Shown one piece after another: positions 1 to 8,576 of a DNA stretch of 64,000 bases. How positions within the stretch are numbered: position 1 is the stretch's first letter; every line of letters starts with the position of its first letter. The stretch comes from Pedobacter cryoconitis. Lineage in GTDB: Bacteria > Bacteroidota > Bacteroidia > Sphingobacteriales > Sphingobacteriaceae. The notes below the pieces were generated by a model, which saw nothing but the letters and a program-made list of their open reading frames with translations, had not been told where the DNA came from and did no database searches. Made by a program: the position numbers and the translations under genes. Location of the stretch: the NCBI RefSeq assembly GCF_014200595.1, contig NZ_JACHCG010000001.1:2418001-2482000 (forward strand). Direction: 5' to 3'.

Positions 1-1354
1 GGTTAACTAACTTCAGCATCCTTGAAATATAAAGGGAAAGCACCGCACCATATATCTGCAATTTTTGTGGATTATTACCCATACAGATAATTTTCGGTTC
101 TTTTGGGTTATTGACATCAAGCGTAAAGTCATTTCCACTTAAAACATAATATAATTGCGGAGAAGAAAGTCTGGCAAGGCCAATTTTTGCAGATGCAATT
201 TGCCCCTCCAATTGTTCCTTTGCTTTATTCTGTAATGCAGAAATAAAGGGATTGATAAGTACCTTTATTTCTTCTTCTTCCTGCAACACAGCAAATAAGG
301 GATCATACTCCGCCTGCATCAATTCTATAACATGAGGTAATGTACAGTATTTACCATTTTGATATTTTCTCAAATACCAGATGATGGCAGTCAGAAAATT
401 AATCGGGCTTTCTACAAAAAAATCACCTTGCTTTTTGATCCAATCCCTATTTAACCCCATCATAATTGTACGGCTCGCTTCTGTTGCATCAGTGATATCG
501 TCCATACTCTGCGGATCAAGCGGATTACACCTGTGAGTACGATCTAGGTCATCAAAGTTAATTACATAAAATTTTGGCTTAATCTCATAATTGTCCTGGT
601 ATTTTAAAAGCCCGTTGTATGCTATTTTTGATAGGTCATCAAATTTAAAATCGTATATAAACATGGAAAACCCCTTTTTAAGGTGTTGGTTTATAATGTG
701 ACGTATTACAAAATAAGTCTTTCCAGATCCTGGGGTACCTGCAATTAATAATCCCCTAAACGGATTAATAATATTGATCCAGCTATCACGTATCTTATCC
801 TTCAATTTGTATTTTGCTGGTAGATTAATCGAATATTCATTTTCTAATAGCCTCTCTTCCTGGGGAAATGTTTCATTCTCTGTATTAAAAATATCCTTTT
901 TAAGTTTATCTATAATAAGCCGGGACATAAGACCGCCCCCCATGAGAATAAATAAATAACCTAAAGATGTTGTTCCTATATATGCAAAGGCGATAATTGA
1001 TAGTTCTGAACGTAAGAAAAACCAAGCGACACTGAGGAAGTACAATAAGAATCCGACGATTAAATAAATTGCAATTGATTTAATTCGGATATCCTCATCC
1101 TTCTTGCCTTTTACTCCAAATAGGGAGATTACCAGAAATAGTAATGCGGCAAGTTTCGGTCTTAAAATTCCATTAAATAGTCCTGTTTTAGATATATTAA
1201 GGATAATTCGATCCGTAATTTCTGCCGTCCATCCCCATTGCTTAAAAGCTAAATAACAGCACAAATAAAAATGTATGCTGATTATGAAAATACTGATAAG
1301 CCTCGTAAAATCTATAATTTTTCTTAAGCTTTGAATGTCTTCTCCTGTATTCAT
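1..1354 (-). CDS. TraG/VirD4-like type IV coupling protein (MobC type), C-terminus outside window
   Basis: Partial gene: the reading frame is open from the ATG at 1354 to the left edge, about 451 residues visible. Several hydrophobic segments lie in the first ~145 residues, followed by a Walker A motif GTPGSGKT at about residues 206-213. This is the layout of inner-membrane coupling ATPases that bring the relaxase-DNA complex to the type IV secretion channel. It starts 10 bp downstream of the relaxase stop, so it is the third gene of a mob operon (RHH protein, relaxase, coupling protein) as in Bacteroidota conjugative and mobilisable elements. Family assignment rests on Walker A, membrane layout and context. 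Confidence 0.88.
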   Translation of the reverse strand, partial: MNTGEDIQSLRKIIDFTRLISIFIISIHFYLCCYLAFKQWGWTAEITDRIILNISKTGLFNGILRPKLAALLFLVISLFGVKGKKDEDIRIKSIAIYLIVGFLLYFLSVAWFFLRSELSIIAFAYIGTTSLGYLFILMGGGLMSRLIIDKLKKDIFNTENETFPQEERLLENEYSINLPAKYKLKDKIRDSWINIINPFRGLLIAGTPGSGKTYFVIRHIINQHLKKGFSMFIYDFKFDDLSKIAYNGLLKYQDNYEIKPKFYVINFDDLDRTHRCNPLDPQSMDDITDATEASRTIMMGLNRDWIKKQGDFFVESPINFLTAIIWYLRKYQNGKYCTLPHVIELMQAEYDPLFAVLQEEEEIKVLINPFISALQNKAKEQLEGQIASAKIGLARLSSPQLYYVLSGNDFTLDVNNPKEPKIICMGNNPQKLQIYGAVLSLYISRMLKLVN

Positions 1355-1364
1355 AAATTTATGA

Positions 1365-2621
1365 TTATCTAGTTAATCCCCTTTTTCTTTTCTTCCTTTT
1401 ATTTGGCATTGGGTTATAATCTATCTCCGGCTTACCGAAAATGTCACCAATAGATATTGTAGTTGTTTGTATTGGAAATAGACGAGCTTTAAATTGCTGG
1501 TCTGTATTGCTTTTTAAATAACCATTCTGCCCATTTAGAGGCACTAAATAAGTCTTAATGGTATCATTAGTACTTATCCGTTGTGAAAGGTTATTAGCGC
1601 TGTAGAGCTTACCTAAGTCGCTTCCATTGAAAACAGTCTTATTAATGTGATCAACAAATGTTGTCCCGTAGATCCGACCTTGCTCGTTCGTTCGTAATAT
1701 AAGGTTGACACCAACTTTCTTCAATTCTGTGATAAGGGTATTCTTAGTTATGCTCTGATAAGATTCGAGAACTTTGTTAATCCGTTTTAATAGATCATGT
1801 TTTAAAGGCTTTCGCAATTCTGAATTTTTCTCGTACCTCTTCTCCAGATTTTGTAATGTAGGTTTACTATAAAAAGAACTTGATTTAATTGGTACACCTA
1901 TCTTTTTCCCGTGTTCATCAATGATTGAATAGATCAAACCTTTCTTTTTATACATTTCAGTTTCTTCCGCCCCTCTATCTGCAAGAACATTAAACTGCTT
2001 TAACACAGCATTCAATTCTGCAAGTGAGGTATATTTATATGAGCCAATTACTGTACTGAGAACATTATTAATAGACTTCTTTGTAGGTAAACGACCATAG
2101 GTAATGATACTTTGGTCAATTGGTTTAATACCTGGCTCAGGGCTGAACCTTTTATTCTCTGCAATAACTAAGTTGAAATCTTTTTCAATTTTCTTTCTAG
2201 CTGGCTCCGAAACCAACCTACCTATATTATGGGTTTTAATGGGCTTACCGTTGCGTTGAATACTTGTTGTAGCTATATGTATGTGCTGATGTGCCGCATC
2301 ATTATGTCTATACACCAAAAAAGGTTGGTCACCAAACCCGATTGACTCCATATAAGCAATTGCAATGTCCTGCATCTTGGTATCATCGATATTTTCGCTT
2401 GAATGAAAATTAAGGGAGATATGCAGTGCATTGGTTTTAATACTGGGTTTAAGCGTAGTTAAATGCTCAAATCTTTTCAATTTATGCTCAAAATCCATGT
2501 TTTCAATTTCTCCGGCAAAACCACTCGCCAATATTAATTTAGCAACGCCCTCTATCACTTTATTCTCATTATAATGGAGAATTCCACCTATGCTTTTTCC
2601 AATTTTTATTTTTGCAACCAT
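1365..2621 (-). CDS. mobB: MobB-type relaxase/mobilization nuclease
   Basis: 418 aa. Predicted to nick oriT and stay covalently bound to the transferred strand. The N-terminal third carries the relaxase signature: a candidate catalytic Tyr in LHYNENK (Y17) and the metal-binding triad HQHIH (H111, H113, H115), preceded by a conserved-looking LHISLNFH strand. The rest is a basic accessory region ending in a Lys/Arg-rich tail. The start overlaps the end of the upstream RHH gene by 16 bp, which implies translational coupling. The coupling-protein gene follows after 10 bp. Strong family call; the symbol follows usage in Bacteroidota elements. Confidence 0.93.
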   Translation of the reverse strand: MVAKIKIGKSIGGILHYNENKVIEGVAKLILASGFAGEIENMDFEHKLKRFEHLTTLKPSIKTNALHISLNFHSSENIDDTKMQDIAIAYMESIGFGDQPFLVYRHNDAAHQHIHIATTSIQRNGKPIKTHNIGRLVSEPARKKIEKDFNLVIAENKRFSPEPGIKPIDQSIITYGRLPTKKSINNVLSTVIGSYKYTSLAELNAVLKQFNVLADRGAEETEMYKKKGLIYSIIDEHGKKIGVPIKSSSFYSKPTLQNLEKRYEKNSELRKPLKHDLLKRINKVLESYQSITKNTLITELKKVGVNLILRTNEQGRIYGTTFVDHINKTVFNGSDLGKLYSANNLSQRISTNDTIKTYLVPLNGQNGYLKSNTDQQFKARLFPIQTTTISIGDIFGKPEIDYNPMPNKRKKRKRGLTR

Positions 2622-3013
2622 TTTTCAGCTAGTTTAGAAATTAGGAAAATGAGTCTTTCAATCTTAGGCTCGATTGTTTTGTAGGTTTCTGCCGTTTTAA
2701 TCGAATAAAATTTTCGCTCCATTGGGTTTTGGCTAATATGAAAACTATGGGTTTGTTGATTAATATTTACACCTATACTTTTAATCTCTTTTCGGATTAG
2801 AGCCATTTCTTCCATTGGGGCATTCATAGAAATGTCCTTATGCAAAATTTTTATAGGACGATTAGAAATGATTTTTCTAACCACATCACCAATGGACTTA
2901 CTGTCACTCTCTATCCACAAATCTGCAAGCTTCTTATATTGACTTTCTGTTAATCTGATAATAATAGGATGGCTTAAAATCTTCTCCTGATCTCTTGATT
3001 TTCTCCTTGACAT
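2606..3013 (-). CDS. mobA: MobA-type relaxosome protein (ribbon-helix-helix)
   Basis: 135 aa, no signal or membrane segment. The N-terminus (about residues 15-60) reads as a ribbon-helix-helix DNA-binding fold: a strand IIIRLTESQYKKL followed by two helices. The C-terminal half is helical and charged. Such proteins bind oriT and help the relaxase. It is first in the mob operon and overlaps the relaxase start. Directly upstream (3036-3152) is a dense cluster of inverted repeats, the expected binding region. Symbol by analogy with Bacteroidota mob genes. Confidence 0.85.
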   Translation of the reverse strand: MSRRKSRDQEKILSHPIIIRLTESQYKKLADLWIESDSKSIGDVVRKIISNRPIKILHKDISMNAPMEEMALIRKEIKSIGVNINQQTHSFHISQNPMERKFYSIKTAETYKTIEPKIERLIFLISKLAEKWLQK

Positions 3014-3035
3014 AAATACACTTATTTTGACTTCA

Positions 3036-3152
3036 GGATCACGAGTTCCGAGTGATCCCCTGTCCTTAAGGACAGCAAAGAGATTTTCGTATACGAAAAT
3101 ACATCTTTGCTAAGCACACGAGTGCTTCAAGATACCTACTCCGATAGCTCGG
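3036..3152. repeat. Cluster of inverted repeats, candidate oriT
   Basis: Consecutive palindromes lie directly upstream of the mobA-type gene. (1) GGATCAC 3036-3042 with GTGATCC 3052-3058. (2) A perfect 16-bp palindrome at 3060-3075, centre TTAA. (3) A perfect 18-bp palindrome at 3083-3100, centre TA, enclosed by outer arms GCAAAGA 3075-3081 and TCTTTGC 3104-3110, giving a long cruciform or hairpin. (4) AAGCAC 3112-3117 with GTGCTT 3122-3127. (5) CCGA 3141-3144 with TCGG 3149-3152. Dense inverted repeats beside relaxosome genes are the usual form of an origin of transfer. The nick site is not identified, so the oriT role is inferred. Confidence 0.6.
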
Positions 3153-3219
3153 TGAACTTCGGTCCGTTTTATTAATTCTTTCTGATTGTCTTAGTAAATA
3201 CTTCTAAAAGCACTTACAG

Positions 3220-3387
3220 TTAATCGTCAAATTCCAATTGATTTCTGACTTCAATTGCAGGGATAGATGATCGTAAAAATTGTCTGAACCGCTGGCAGGG
3301 TTCTTTAATAATCCGCTTAATTTTTGGTTGAAATGTGCCTAGAAAATCACTGGCTTTATTAGAGGTCTTTTTATGGATTGTTTTCAT
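3220..3387 (-). CDS. Hypothetical basic protein, 55 aa
   Basis: A short ORF from ATG at 3387 to TAA at 3220, rich in Lys and Arg, with no membrane segment. I do not recognise it. It lies upstream of the mob palindrome cluster on the same strand. A 36-bp sequence shared with the upstream region of the HTH gene at 13997-14278 sits 50-85 bp before its start, which suggests a real, co-regulated gene. It could be a chance ORF. Confidence 0.4.
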   Translation of the reverse strand: MKTIHKKTSNKASDFLGTFQPKIKRIIKEPCQRFRQFLRSSIPAIEVRNQLEFDD

Positions 3388-3436
3388 TGGATTATCAATT
3401 ATTCAAATCCAAAGTAAACCGTAAATCAAATTGCAA

Positions 3437-3472
3437 TTGACAACCAATTAGTGAGTACCTAGAAATAATTAG
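3437..3472. promoter_or_regulatory. 36-bp repeat, copy 1 (possible shared operator)
   Basis: Begins TTGACAA and ends TAATTAG, with AGTACCTA inside. It matches 14333-14368 at 29 of 36 positions without gaps. A further block, ACTATAAATGGAA (3473-3485), is also shared (14396-14408). Read on the minus strand, both copies precede minus-strand genes at nearly equal distance from the start codon (50 bp at 3387, 55 bp at 14278). This fits a common regulator binding site or promoter inside the mobile element. Confidence 0.5.
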
Positions 3473-3687
3473 ACTATAAATGGAATTGAGAAAGTTGATC
3501 ACACCATCAGCAGAACCACGTTTTGACTTTCCCATCAATTCTAGCTCCAGAATAATTTAATAATCTTCTTTTTTTAATATTCACTCATCCTCTGTCGACT
3601 TTTCATAGATCTAATACAATTCTTAAATAAAGTACTATTTAACACTTATTCATGCTTAATAGCGTTGTAAAGAAGTGTAATTACATT

Positions 3688-3695
3688 TATTTTTG
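3688..3695 (+). promoter_or_regulatory. TAnnTTTG-type -7 element (candidate)
   Basis: TATTTTTG fits the Bacteroidota sigma factor -7 consensus TAnnTTTG and lies about 40 bp before the 47-aa ORF at 3736. The upstream -33 TTTG box is not clear (a TTG around 3665 only), so support is partial. Confidence 0.3.
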
Positions 3696-3735
3696 GTACA
3701 TAAAAAACTATTTATAAGACTTAAAATTCAATAAA

Positions 3736-3879
3736 ATGACAAACATTCAAAACAGTAAGATTATTAACCTAAATTCAGAAAGCTTTTTTCAATGCCATTT
3801 ATCACAATTTGAATGGTCGGAATTAAATCAAAACAAATCTTTCATCAAACCACTTGTGTTTAAAGATCTTGATAATTGA
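3736..3879 (+). CDS. Hypothetical protein, 47 aa
   Basis: ATG at 3736, TGA at 3877-3879. No recognisable domain and no signal peptide; the sequence contains FFQCHLSQFEW. It sits 49 bp upstream of the histidine kinase on the same strand and has a promoter-like TATTTTTG upstream, so it may be a leader or a small partner of the kinase. Function unknown. Confidence 0.4.
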   Translation: MTNIQNSKIINLNSESFFQCHLSQFEWSELNQNKSFIKPLVFKDLDN

Positions 3880-3928
3880 CAATTTACACAGGTACTTAGA
3901 AGTAAACTTTTTTTGAAAATAGACGTAT

Positions 3929-5584
3929 ATGGATAGTGATTACTCTTTTTTAAATGCTGGAGGAAATGTGGGTAGTTTACTTAGAATTTTACAATCCAAA
4001 ATAGCAATATTAAATTCCCCGGAAATTTGTACACCGACACTTAAGACTTCATTAGGAATTTGCTTGAACTCTGGCTTTCCAATCGCGATTTGCTGGGGCA
4101 AGGACTTCACTTTCTTTTATAATGATCAATATTCGTTGATTTTAGGCGAGAAGCATCCCAAGGCACTTGGTAGCCCTACAGAAATTGTCTATGCAGAAAT
4201 TTGGGATACCCTGGAACCGCAGCTAACATCGGTAATAAGTAGTGGTATCACTATAAAATTACCTGATGCACCTTTTCTGCTATACCGCAATAGTTATTTG
4301 GAAGAATGTTATTTTGATTATACCCTATCCCCAATTTACAATGCTGAAGGGAAAATAGAAGGCATTTTTAATGTAGTTATAGAAACTACAAACAAAGTTA
4401 TTGGACAAAGACGAAGTCAATTAATGAATAAGCTAATAAAAATTGAAAACACCGCTCAAACTCTTGAAAAGTGTATCAATAATTGTAAAATGGTATTAAA
4501 CGAGGAGCAGCAAGAAATTCCATTTTACTTAATTTACCTAAAACGGAAAGACAAAATATATGCACTTGCTGCCTCTGGGGGAATTGATCAACCAATAGAT
4601 CATCACAAATGGCCAGTAGAAGATTTACTAAAATCTGGAAATACAGTATTTCTCGACTCCATTGCCGACTATTTAGCAGAGCCGATTATAACTTTTTATC
4701 CTGAACCCTGCTGTGAGGCCGCAATCATACCACTAAAAAATCAAAATGCACCAATTTCGGGTTATATGATAGTTGGATTATCACCGAGAAAAAAAAATGA
4801 CACCGACTACAAACAATTTATTGAAAATGTTGGTAGTGTGATAGGAAATTGTTTATCAAGTGCGTTTTCTTTCGACGAATTTCTTTCTTTAGAAATAGAA
4901 AAGGAAAATCTTTTGAGGATTGTAAGCCATGAGCTTAAGGCCCCAATAACAAGTATTAAAGGATATGCTCAACTGGTAATGAGAGTTTCAGAAAAAAAAT
5001 GGGATGATGATAGTTTTAAACTGTTGATTAAAATGACTTCACAAATCAATAAACTTAACCTTATCATTACGGATATGCTCGATGGAACGAATTTTAACAG
5101 CGGTAGAATTCACGTGACTGTTACAGAATTTGGTTTCGATAACCTTGTAAAGAAGATCGTAAATGAAATATATACTTCTAATAGTAAGCATAATATCCAA
5201 ATAGAACTTGGGTGCATAAACTTGTACAATGGGGATAAGACAAGAATTGGTCAGGTAATTTCAAATTTACTTTCAAACGCCATTAAATATTCACCAAATG
5301 GCGGAAACATATTAATTCGTACAAGTGAAGATAACGAAAAAATTAGCTTTAGCATATCAGACCAAGGTATTGGAATCAGAAAAGCTGAACAGCAAAAAAT
5401 ATTCGAACGCTTCTACAGGTCAATTGAAATCACACGATATCCTTATCCAGGTATGGGTTTAGGCCTGTTTATTTCTAATGAGATCATCAAACTTATGGGT
5501 GGAAAACTCTGGTGTGAATCTGAAGAAGGGAAAGGTACTATTTTCTATTTCACATTACCTCTTGACTACAAATCAACCAATTAA
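3929..5584 (+). CDS. PAS/GAF-type sensor histidine kinase (orphan)
   Basis: 551 aa with no transmembrane segment, so probably a cytoplasmic sensor. The N-terminal ~160 residues look like a PAS-type domain (GICLNSGFPIAICWG, FDYTLSPIY), followed by a GAF-like region to ~310. The kinase core is complete: H-box SHELKAPIT with phospho-acceptor H334, N-box ISNLLSNAIKYSP, G1 DQGIGI, F-box IFERFYR and G2 GMGLGL. No response regulator is adjacent, so the partner is elsewhere or the kinase feeds another pathway. It lies inside the presumed ICE. The terminator-like hairpin at 5593-5639 follows the stop codon. Confidence 0.88.
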   Translation: MDSDYSFLNAGGNVGSLLRILQSKIAILNSPEICTPTLKTSLGICLNSGFPIAICWGKDFTFFYNDQYSLILGEKHPKALGSPTEIVYAEIWDTLEPQLTSVISSGITIKLPDAPFLLYRNSYLEECYFDYTLSPIYNAEGKIEGIFNVVIETTNKVIGQRRSQLMNKLIKIENTAQTLEKCINNCKMVLNEEQQEIPFYLIYLKRKDKIYALAASGGIDQPIDHHKWPVEDLLKSGNTVFLDSIADYLAEPIITFYPEPCCEAAIIPLKNQNAPISGYMIVGLSPRKKNDTDYKQFIENVGSVIGNCLSSAFSFDEFLSLEIEKENLLRIVSHELKAPITSIKGYAQLVMRVSEKKWDDDSFKLLIKMTSQINKLNLIITDMLDGTNFNSGRIHVTVTEFGFDNLVKKIVNEIYTSNSKHNIQIELGCINLYNGDKTRIGQVISNLLSNAIKYSPNGGNILIRTSEDNEKISFSISDQGIGIRKAEQQKIFERFYRSIEITRYPYPGMGLGLFISNEIIKLMGGKLWCESEEGKGTIFYFTLPLDYKSTN

Positions 5585-5592
5585 ATCAATGA

Positions 5593-5639
5593 AAAGCCCC
5601 TATTCTCCTTATGGAAAAAGTGGGGCTTTAAAAAAATTT
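5593..5639. terminator. Hairpin, probable terminator of the histidine kinase
   Basis: AAAGCCCC (5593-5600) pairs perfectly with GGGGCTTT (5632-5639) across a 31-nt loop, 8 bp after the kinase stop. The tail is A-rich rather than T-rich on the plus strand, so the terminator role is plausible but not strong. Confidence 0.45.
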
Positions 5640-5716
5640 AATAAAATCGGGAGAAGTTTAGTTTTTACTTTTAGTTAGTTGTTCGCGAACTTAAAATCCA
5701 ACCAGAGTTGTTTTAA

Positions 5717-5875
5717 TTGAATGACATCTTTAATACTTCAGTTACGCGGACAGATATTAAATACCTGAAAAACACCTCACAGGTTCACTGGAAACAAACA
5801 ACACAAAATACTCGAGTGACATTAAATTATAATTTTGAGGTTAAAAGAAAAAAGTCAGCCCAGTTCTACGTTTAG
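5717..5875 (+). pseudogene. C-terminal remnant of an outer-membrane beta-barrel protein
   Basis: Reading from 5717 to the TAG at 5873-5875 gives 52 residues beginning LNDIFNTS and containing RVTLNYNF. This is the pattern at the very C-terminus of TonB-type beta-barrel proteins of this group; the intact paralogue at 51250-53625 has VNDVFNTAY in the same place. The frame is stopped at 5714-5716 upstream and no N-terminal part is present. It is a decayed gene end left between the histidine kinase and the VIT gene. Confidence 0.6.
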
Positions 5876-5943
5876 GATAAATTAAAAAAGCACAAAAACT
5901 ACACATTTTAAATAAAGAAATAGATAAATAATCCATAAAAAAA

Positions 5944-6633
5944 CTAGGCTGTTTTAACACCGAAAAGATAGCCAACAGCAGCAGTCATTAACATCGCTGC
6001 TGTTCCCCAGAAACAAATCCGGATAACAGCTTTACTCACTGAAGATCCGCCTGCTTTCGCTGCAACAATTGCAGAAAAAGCTAAAAATACGATCGAAAAA
6101 CTATATTGATAAATGACCATCAGGTGAAGTGGTGCAAAAATAGACACTAGCATCGGGAGCATTCCGCCCGTAATAAATGAACCTGCTGAAGCTAAAGCAG
6201 CTTGCATTGGCTTTGCCTGGGTAATCTCATTGATGCCGAGTTCATCCCTCGCATGTGCGCCTAAAGCATCATGCGCAGTGAGCTGTGTAGCAACCTGCAA
6301 GGCCAGACTTTCTTCCAGACCTCTCTGTTGGTAAAGTTTGGCTAATTCCTTCAGTTCAATTTCTGGCATCTTTTCCAATTCCATTTTCTCCCTCTTCAAA
6401 TCGGCAGTTTCGATATCCGATTGTGAACTCACAGAAACGTATTCTCCGGCAGCCATAGACAATGCTCCGGCAACCAGTCCTGCCAAGGCAGCCAATACAA
6501 TTGGTCCTCGTGTAGTACTCGCTGCGGCAATGCCAATGGCCAGACTGGTTGTAGAAAGAATACCGTCATTTGCGCCTAAAACGGCTGCTCTTAACCAACC
6601 GCTTCTATTGGTGTAATGTTCTTCAAGTTCCAT
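5944..6633 (-). CDS. VIT1/CCC1-family metal (Fe/Mn) transporter
   Basis: 229 aa. The N-terminus has the family signature GWLRAAVLGANDGILSTTSL (residues ~12-31). A hydrophilic loop follows (~70-130) with acidic and Lys-rich helices, then three C-terminal membrane segments. VIT/CCC1 proteins move Fe(II) or Mn(II) out of the cytosol. It is the last gene of a minus-strand run: the upstream cytochrome b gene ends 1 bp before this ATG, so the two are probably co-transcribed. The metal is inferred from family only. Confidence 0.88.
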   Translation of the reverse strand: MELEEHYTNRSGWLRAAVLGANDGILSTTSLAIGIAAASTTRGPIVLAALAGLVAGALSMAAGEYVSVSSQSDIETADLKREKMELEKMPEIELKELAKLYQQRGLEESLALQVATQLTAHDALGAHARDELGINEITQAKPMQAALASAGSFITGGMLPMLVSIFAPLHLMVIYQYSFSIVFLAFSAIVAAKAGGSSVSKAVIRICFWGTAAMLMTAAVGYLFGVKTA

Positions 6634-6634
6634 A

Positions 6635-7297
6635 TTATGTTTTTCCTCCGTTAATCATGTCTGATACTATCCCTTTGCTTTCTTTCCGTTCTGCCAGAAG
6701 TACACCAACGATATGTACCAAGATAAAGATCAGGATTAAATACATACAAAAACCATGAAATCCTTTAATGCTGTGACTTACAGTTTTACTGATGCCTAAT
6801 TCCTGATCGAATGTCATAGCTAAGCCTGTTATAACCATGATGGCAAGTAATGAATAGAAAATAAGGTATAAGCATTTAACCGTAAACTCGTGTAAGGCTA
6901 CATGAGATTCCTTACTTTGTTTACGATAAGCCTGGTAAGCACTTTTTAAGTTACCGAAAAAGCCTTGCCCTGTAGACGAAGAAAATGCAGAGAGTAGCCG
7001 GAACAAGAATAATGCTGCAAGTGTATAACCAAAGTAAATATGAATACTCCAAATCTGATCTTCCATACCATTTGCTATATCTTTGGCTTGTTGAGCGGTT
7101 ATTGAGGTACCAGATTGCTGTAGTATAAATTTGGTATTACTTTTTACATCGAATAAAGTTGAGTTTAACAGCACTGTGAGTAGTGATCCGGTAATGACCA
7201 GCAGATTTAGCCAATGCCACAGCCTGATAGATCTGCTGTGCTTTTTCAATTTAGCAGGATGATCAATGTCGTTCCTCAATGGTTCAATGATAGCCAT
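6635..7297 (-). CDS. Cytochrome b (b561/hydrogenase b-type) membrane protein
   Basis: 220 aa with four predicted membrane segments (about residues 27-47, 85-110, 140-160, 180-205). Histidines sit in or next to the helices (WHWLN near 30, IHIYFGY near 86, HEFTVK near 133, KGFHGF and LVHIVG near 178-197), as expected for two b-type hemes. Such proteins exchange electrons between quinol and a periplasmic or cytoplasmic partner. It lies between DUF3570 and VIT genes, so it may supply or accept electrons in this redox block. The partner is not identified. Confidence 0.85.
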   Translation of the reverse strand: MAIIEPLRNDIDHPAKLKKHSRSIRLWHWLNLLVITGSLLTVLLNSTLFDVKSNTKFILQQSGTSITAQQAKDIANGMEDQIWSIHIYFGYTLAALFLFRLLSAFSSSTGQGFFGNLKSAYQAYRKQSKESHVALHEFTVKCLYLIFYSLLAIMVITGLAMTFDQELGISKTVSHSIKGFHGFCMYLILIFILVHIVGVLLAERKESKGIVSDMINGGKT

Positions 7298-7349
7298 GTT
7301 GATTGCGTTTTAATGCATCTGGATTTTATGTTCCAGATGCTTTGTGTTT

Positions 7350-8567
7350 TTATTTTACTTTTAAATTTAAAGTAATGATGTTGGAAACCAGTCCTGTAGA
7401 TCTGCTATAATGCCCGTATCTCAGTTCCAGCATATTCAGATGTCGCCAGCCAAATACACCGTGCGGAGGTGCAAGCCGGATTCCCGCCCCATAAAAATCA
7501 CTGTTCAGGGTTGACAGGTCATAATCACTGGTAAAATAGGTAGCAGAAGGATCATGTTGCCCATAGGGTGCAAAATATCGGGTTCCTGTTTGCTTGTTAT
7601 AGCGGTAAAATGGACTTAAGGAGACAAATGAGGTGAGTTTCACCGGAACTTCTATTTCTGCGGTATGTGCTCTGATGCCCCAGTTATCCATAAAGTAACG
7701 GTAATAAGTCCGTATAATCACCTGGTCAGTGGCAAAGTAGTTTAACCTTGCGGCAATAGGTAATTTATATCTTTTATCAGGCAGCGTTTCTGCTCTTACA
7801 GAACCATCTGTAAAATAATCACGTTGGTATTTGGTGGCTAGTAAACCCTTTTGATAAGCAGGTTCAATAATAATCAGTGCCTGAAGTTTTGGATTGATAA
7901 CCTGTGAAATAGAAAAAGAAGTGCTGAATGAATTTCTTGGGCTAGAGCCTTCACTTCTAGATTCGCGACCGTTGCCGCTTGTTGCGGGCCGCAGTTCAAT
8001 AGGCAAAATGACTTTCCATGTATCTAAAAATGCCTGTAGTTTAAAATCAAACTGAGTGTTTTTATCTTTCGATAAGCGGGTCAGGTTAAATCCGGCACCT
8101 AGTGACTGATAATCATATTCTTTGGAGAAAGAACCTGTAAAACCAAAAGCATTTCCGGTTTTTTCATTGCTTTTCGTCCAGTTTAAAGACGGATAAATAC
8201 GAGTATCAGCCATCGATGCTGAAGAAATCGTACTTGGATCAATCTTATCAGAAGAAGCAGAAGTATAATGATCTACACCCAGTTCAAACAAAAAGGTGTT
8301 TTTCTTGCCTGCTTTATTGAAATTGGACATTTGCAGATCGATTGTATTAGCAAAATCTGTTAGTTTTTCAGTTCCAATACCACCTGTAACGGCTGAATTG
8401 TTGCCGTTTTGATGATAGTAGGCCGATACCAGGTTGATTTCGTCCAGTTTAAGTTTCCTGCTTTGATAATTACTGCTGTCGGCAGGGGCAGGTTTGCTTT
8501 TAATTTGTCCATGGGCACCTAAAACACCGAGGAACAGCAGCAGTACATGCAGATAGATCTTTCTCAT
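7350..8567 (-). CDS. DUF3570-family outer-membrane protein
   Basis: 405 aa with a cleavable signal peptide (residues 1-20, ending AHG/Q). The mature part is rich in alternating aromatic/polar strands and ends in LNLKVK, typical of an outer-membrane beta-barrel. The DUF3570 call rests on length, barrel character and the genomic set with DUF4266, ApbE and a thioredoxin-like protein, a combination I know from other Bacteroidota genomes. It starts 9 bp after the DUF4266 stop. Substrate or passenger unknown. Confidence 0.82.
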   Translation of the reverse strand: MRKIYLHVLLLFLGVLGAHGQIKSKPAPADSSNYQSRKLKLDEINLVSAYYHQNGNNSAVTGGIGTEKLTDFANTIDLQMSNFNKAGKKNTFLFELGVDHYTSASSDKIDPSTISSASMADTRIYPSLNWTKSNEKTGNAFGFTGSFSKEYDYQSLGAGFNLTRLSKDKNTQFDFKLQAFLDTWKVILPIELRPATSGNGRESRSEGSSPRNSFSTSFSISQVINPKLQALIIIEPAYQKGLLATKYQRDYFTDGSVRAETLPDKRYKLPIAARLNYFATDQVIIRTYYRYFMDNWGIRAHTAEIEVPVKLTSFVSLSPFYRYNKQTGTRYFAPYGQHDPSATYFTSDYDLSTLNSDFYGAGIRLAPPHGVFGWRHLNMLELRYGHYSRSTGLVSNIITLNLKVK

Positions 8568-8576
8568 GATTTTTAT

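Larger units (their letters stand above)
3014..3928. other. Long intergenic region between mob operon and histidine kinase
   Basis: About 0.9 kb without a large gene. From left to right it holds a cluster of palindromes (3036-3152), a possible 55-aa minus-strand ORF (3220-3387), one copy of a 36-bp repeat also found at 14333-14368 (3437-3472), a TAnnTTTG promoter-like site (3688-3695) and a possible 47-aa plus-strand ORF (3736-3879). I see nothing convincing in 3500-3680. Confidence 0.6.
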
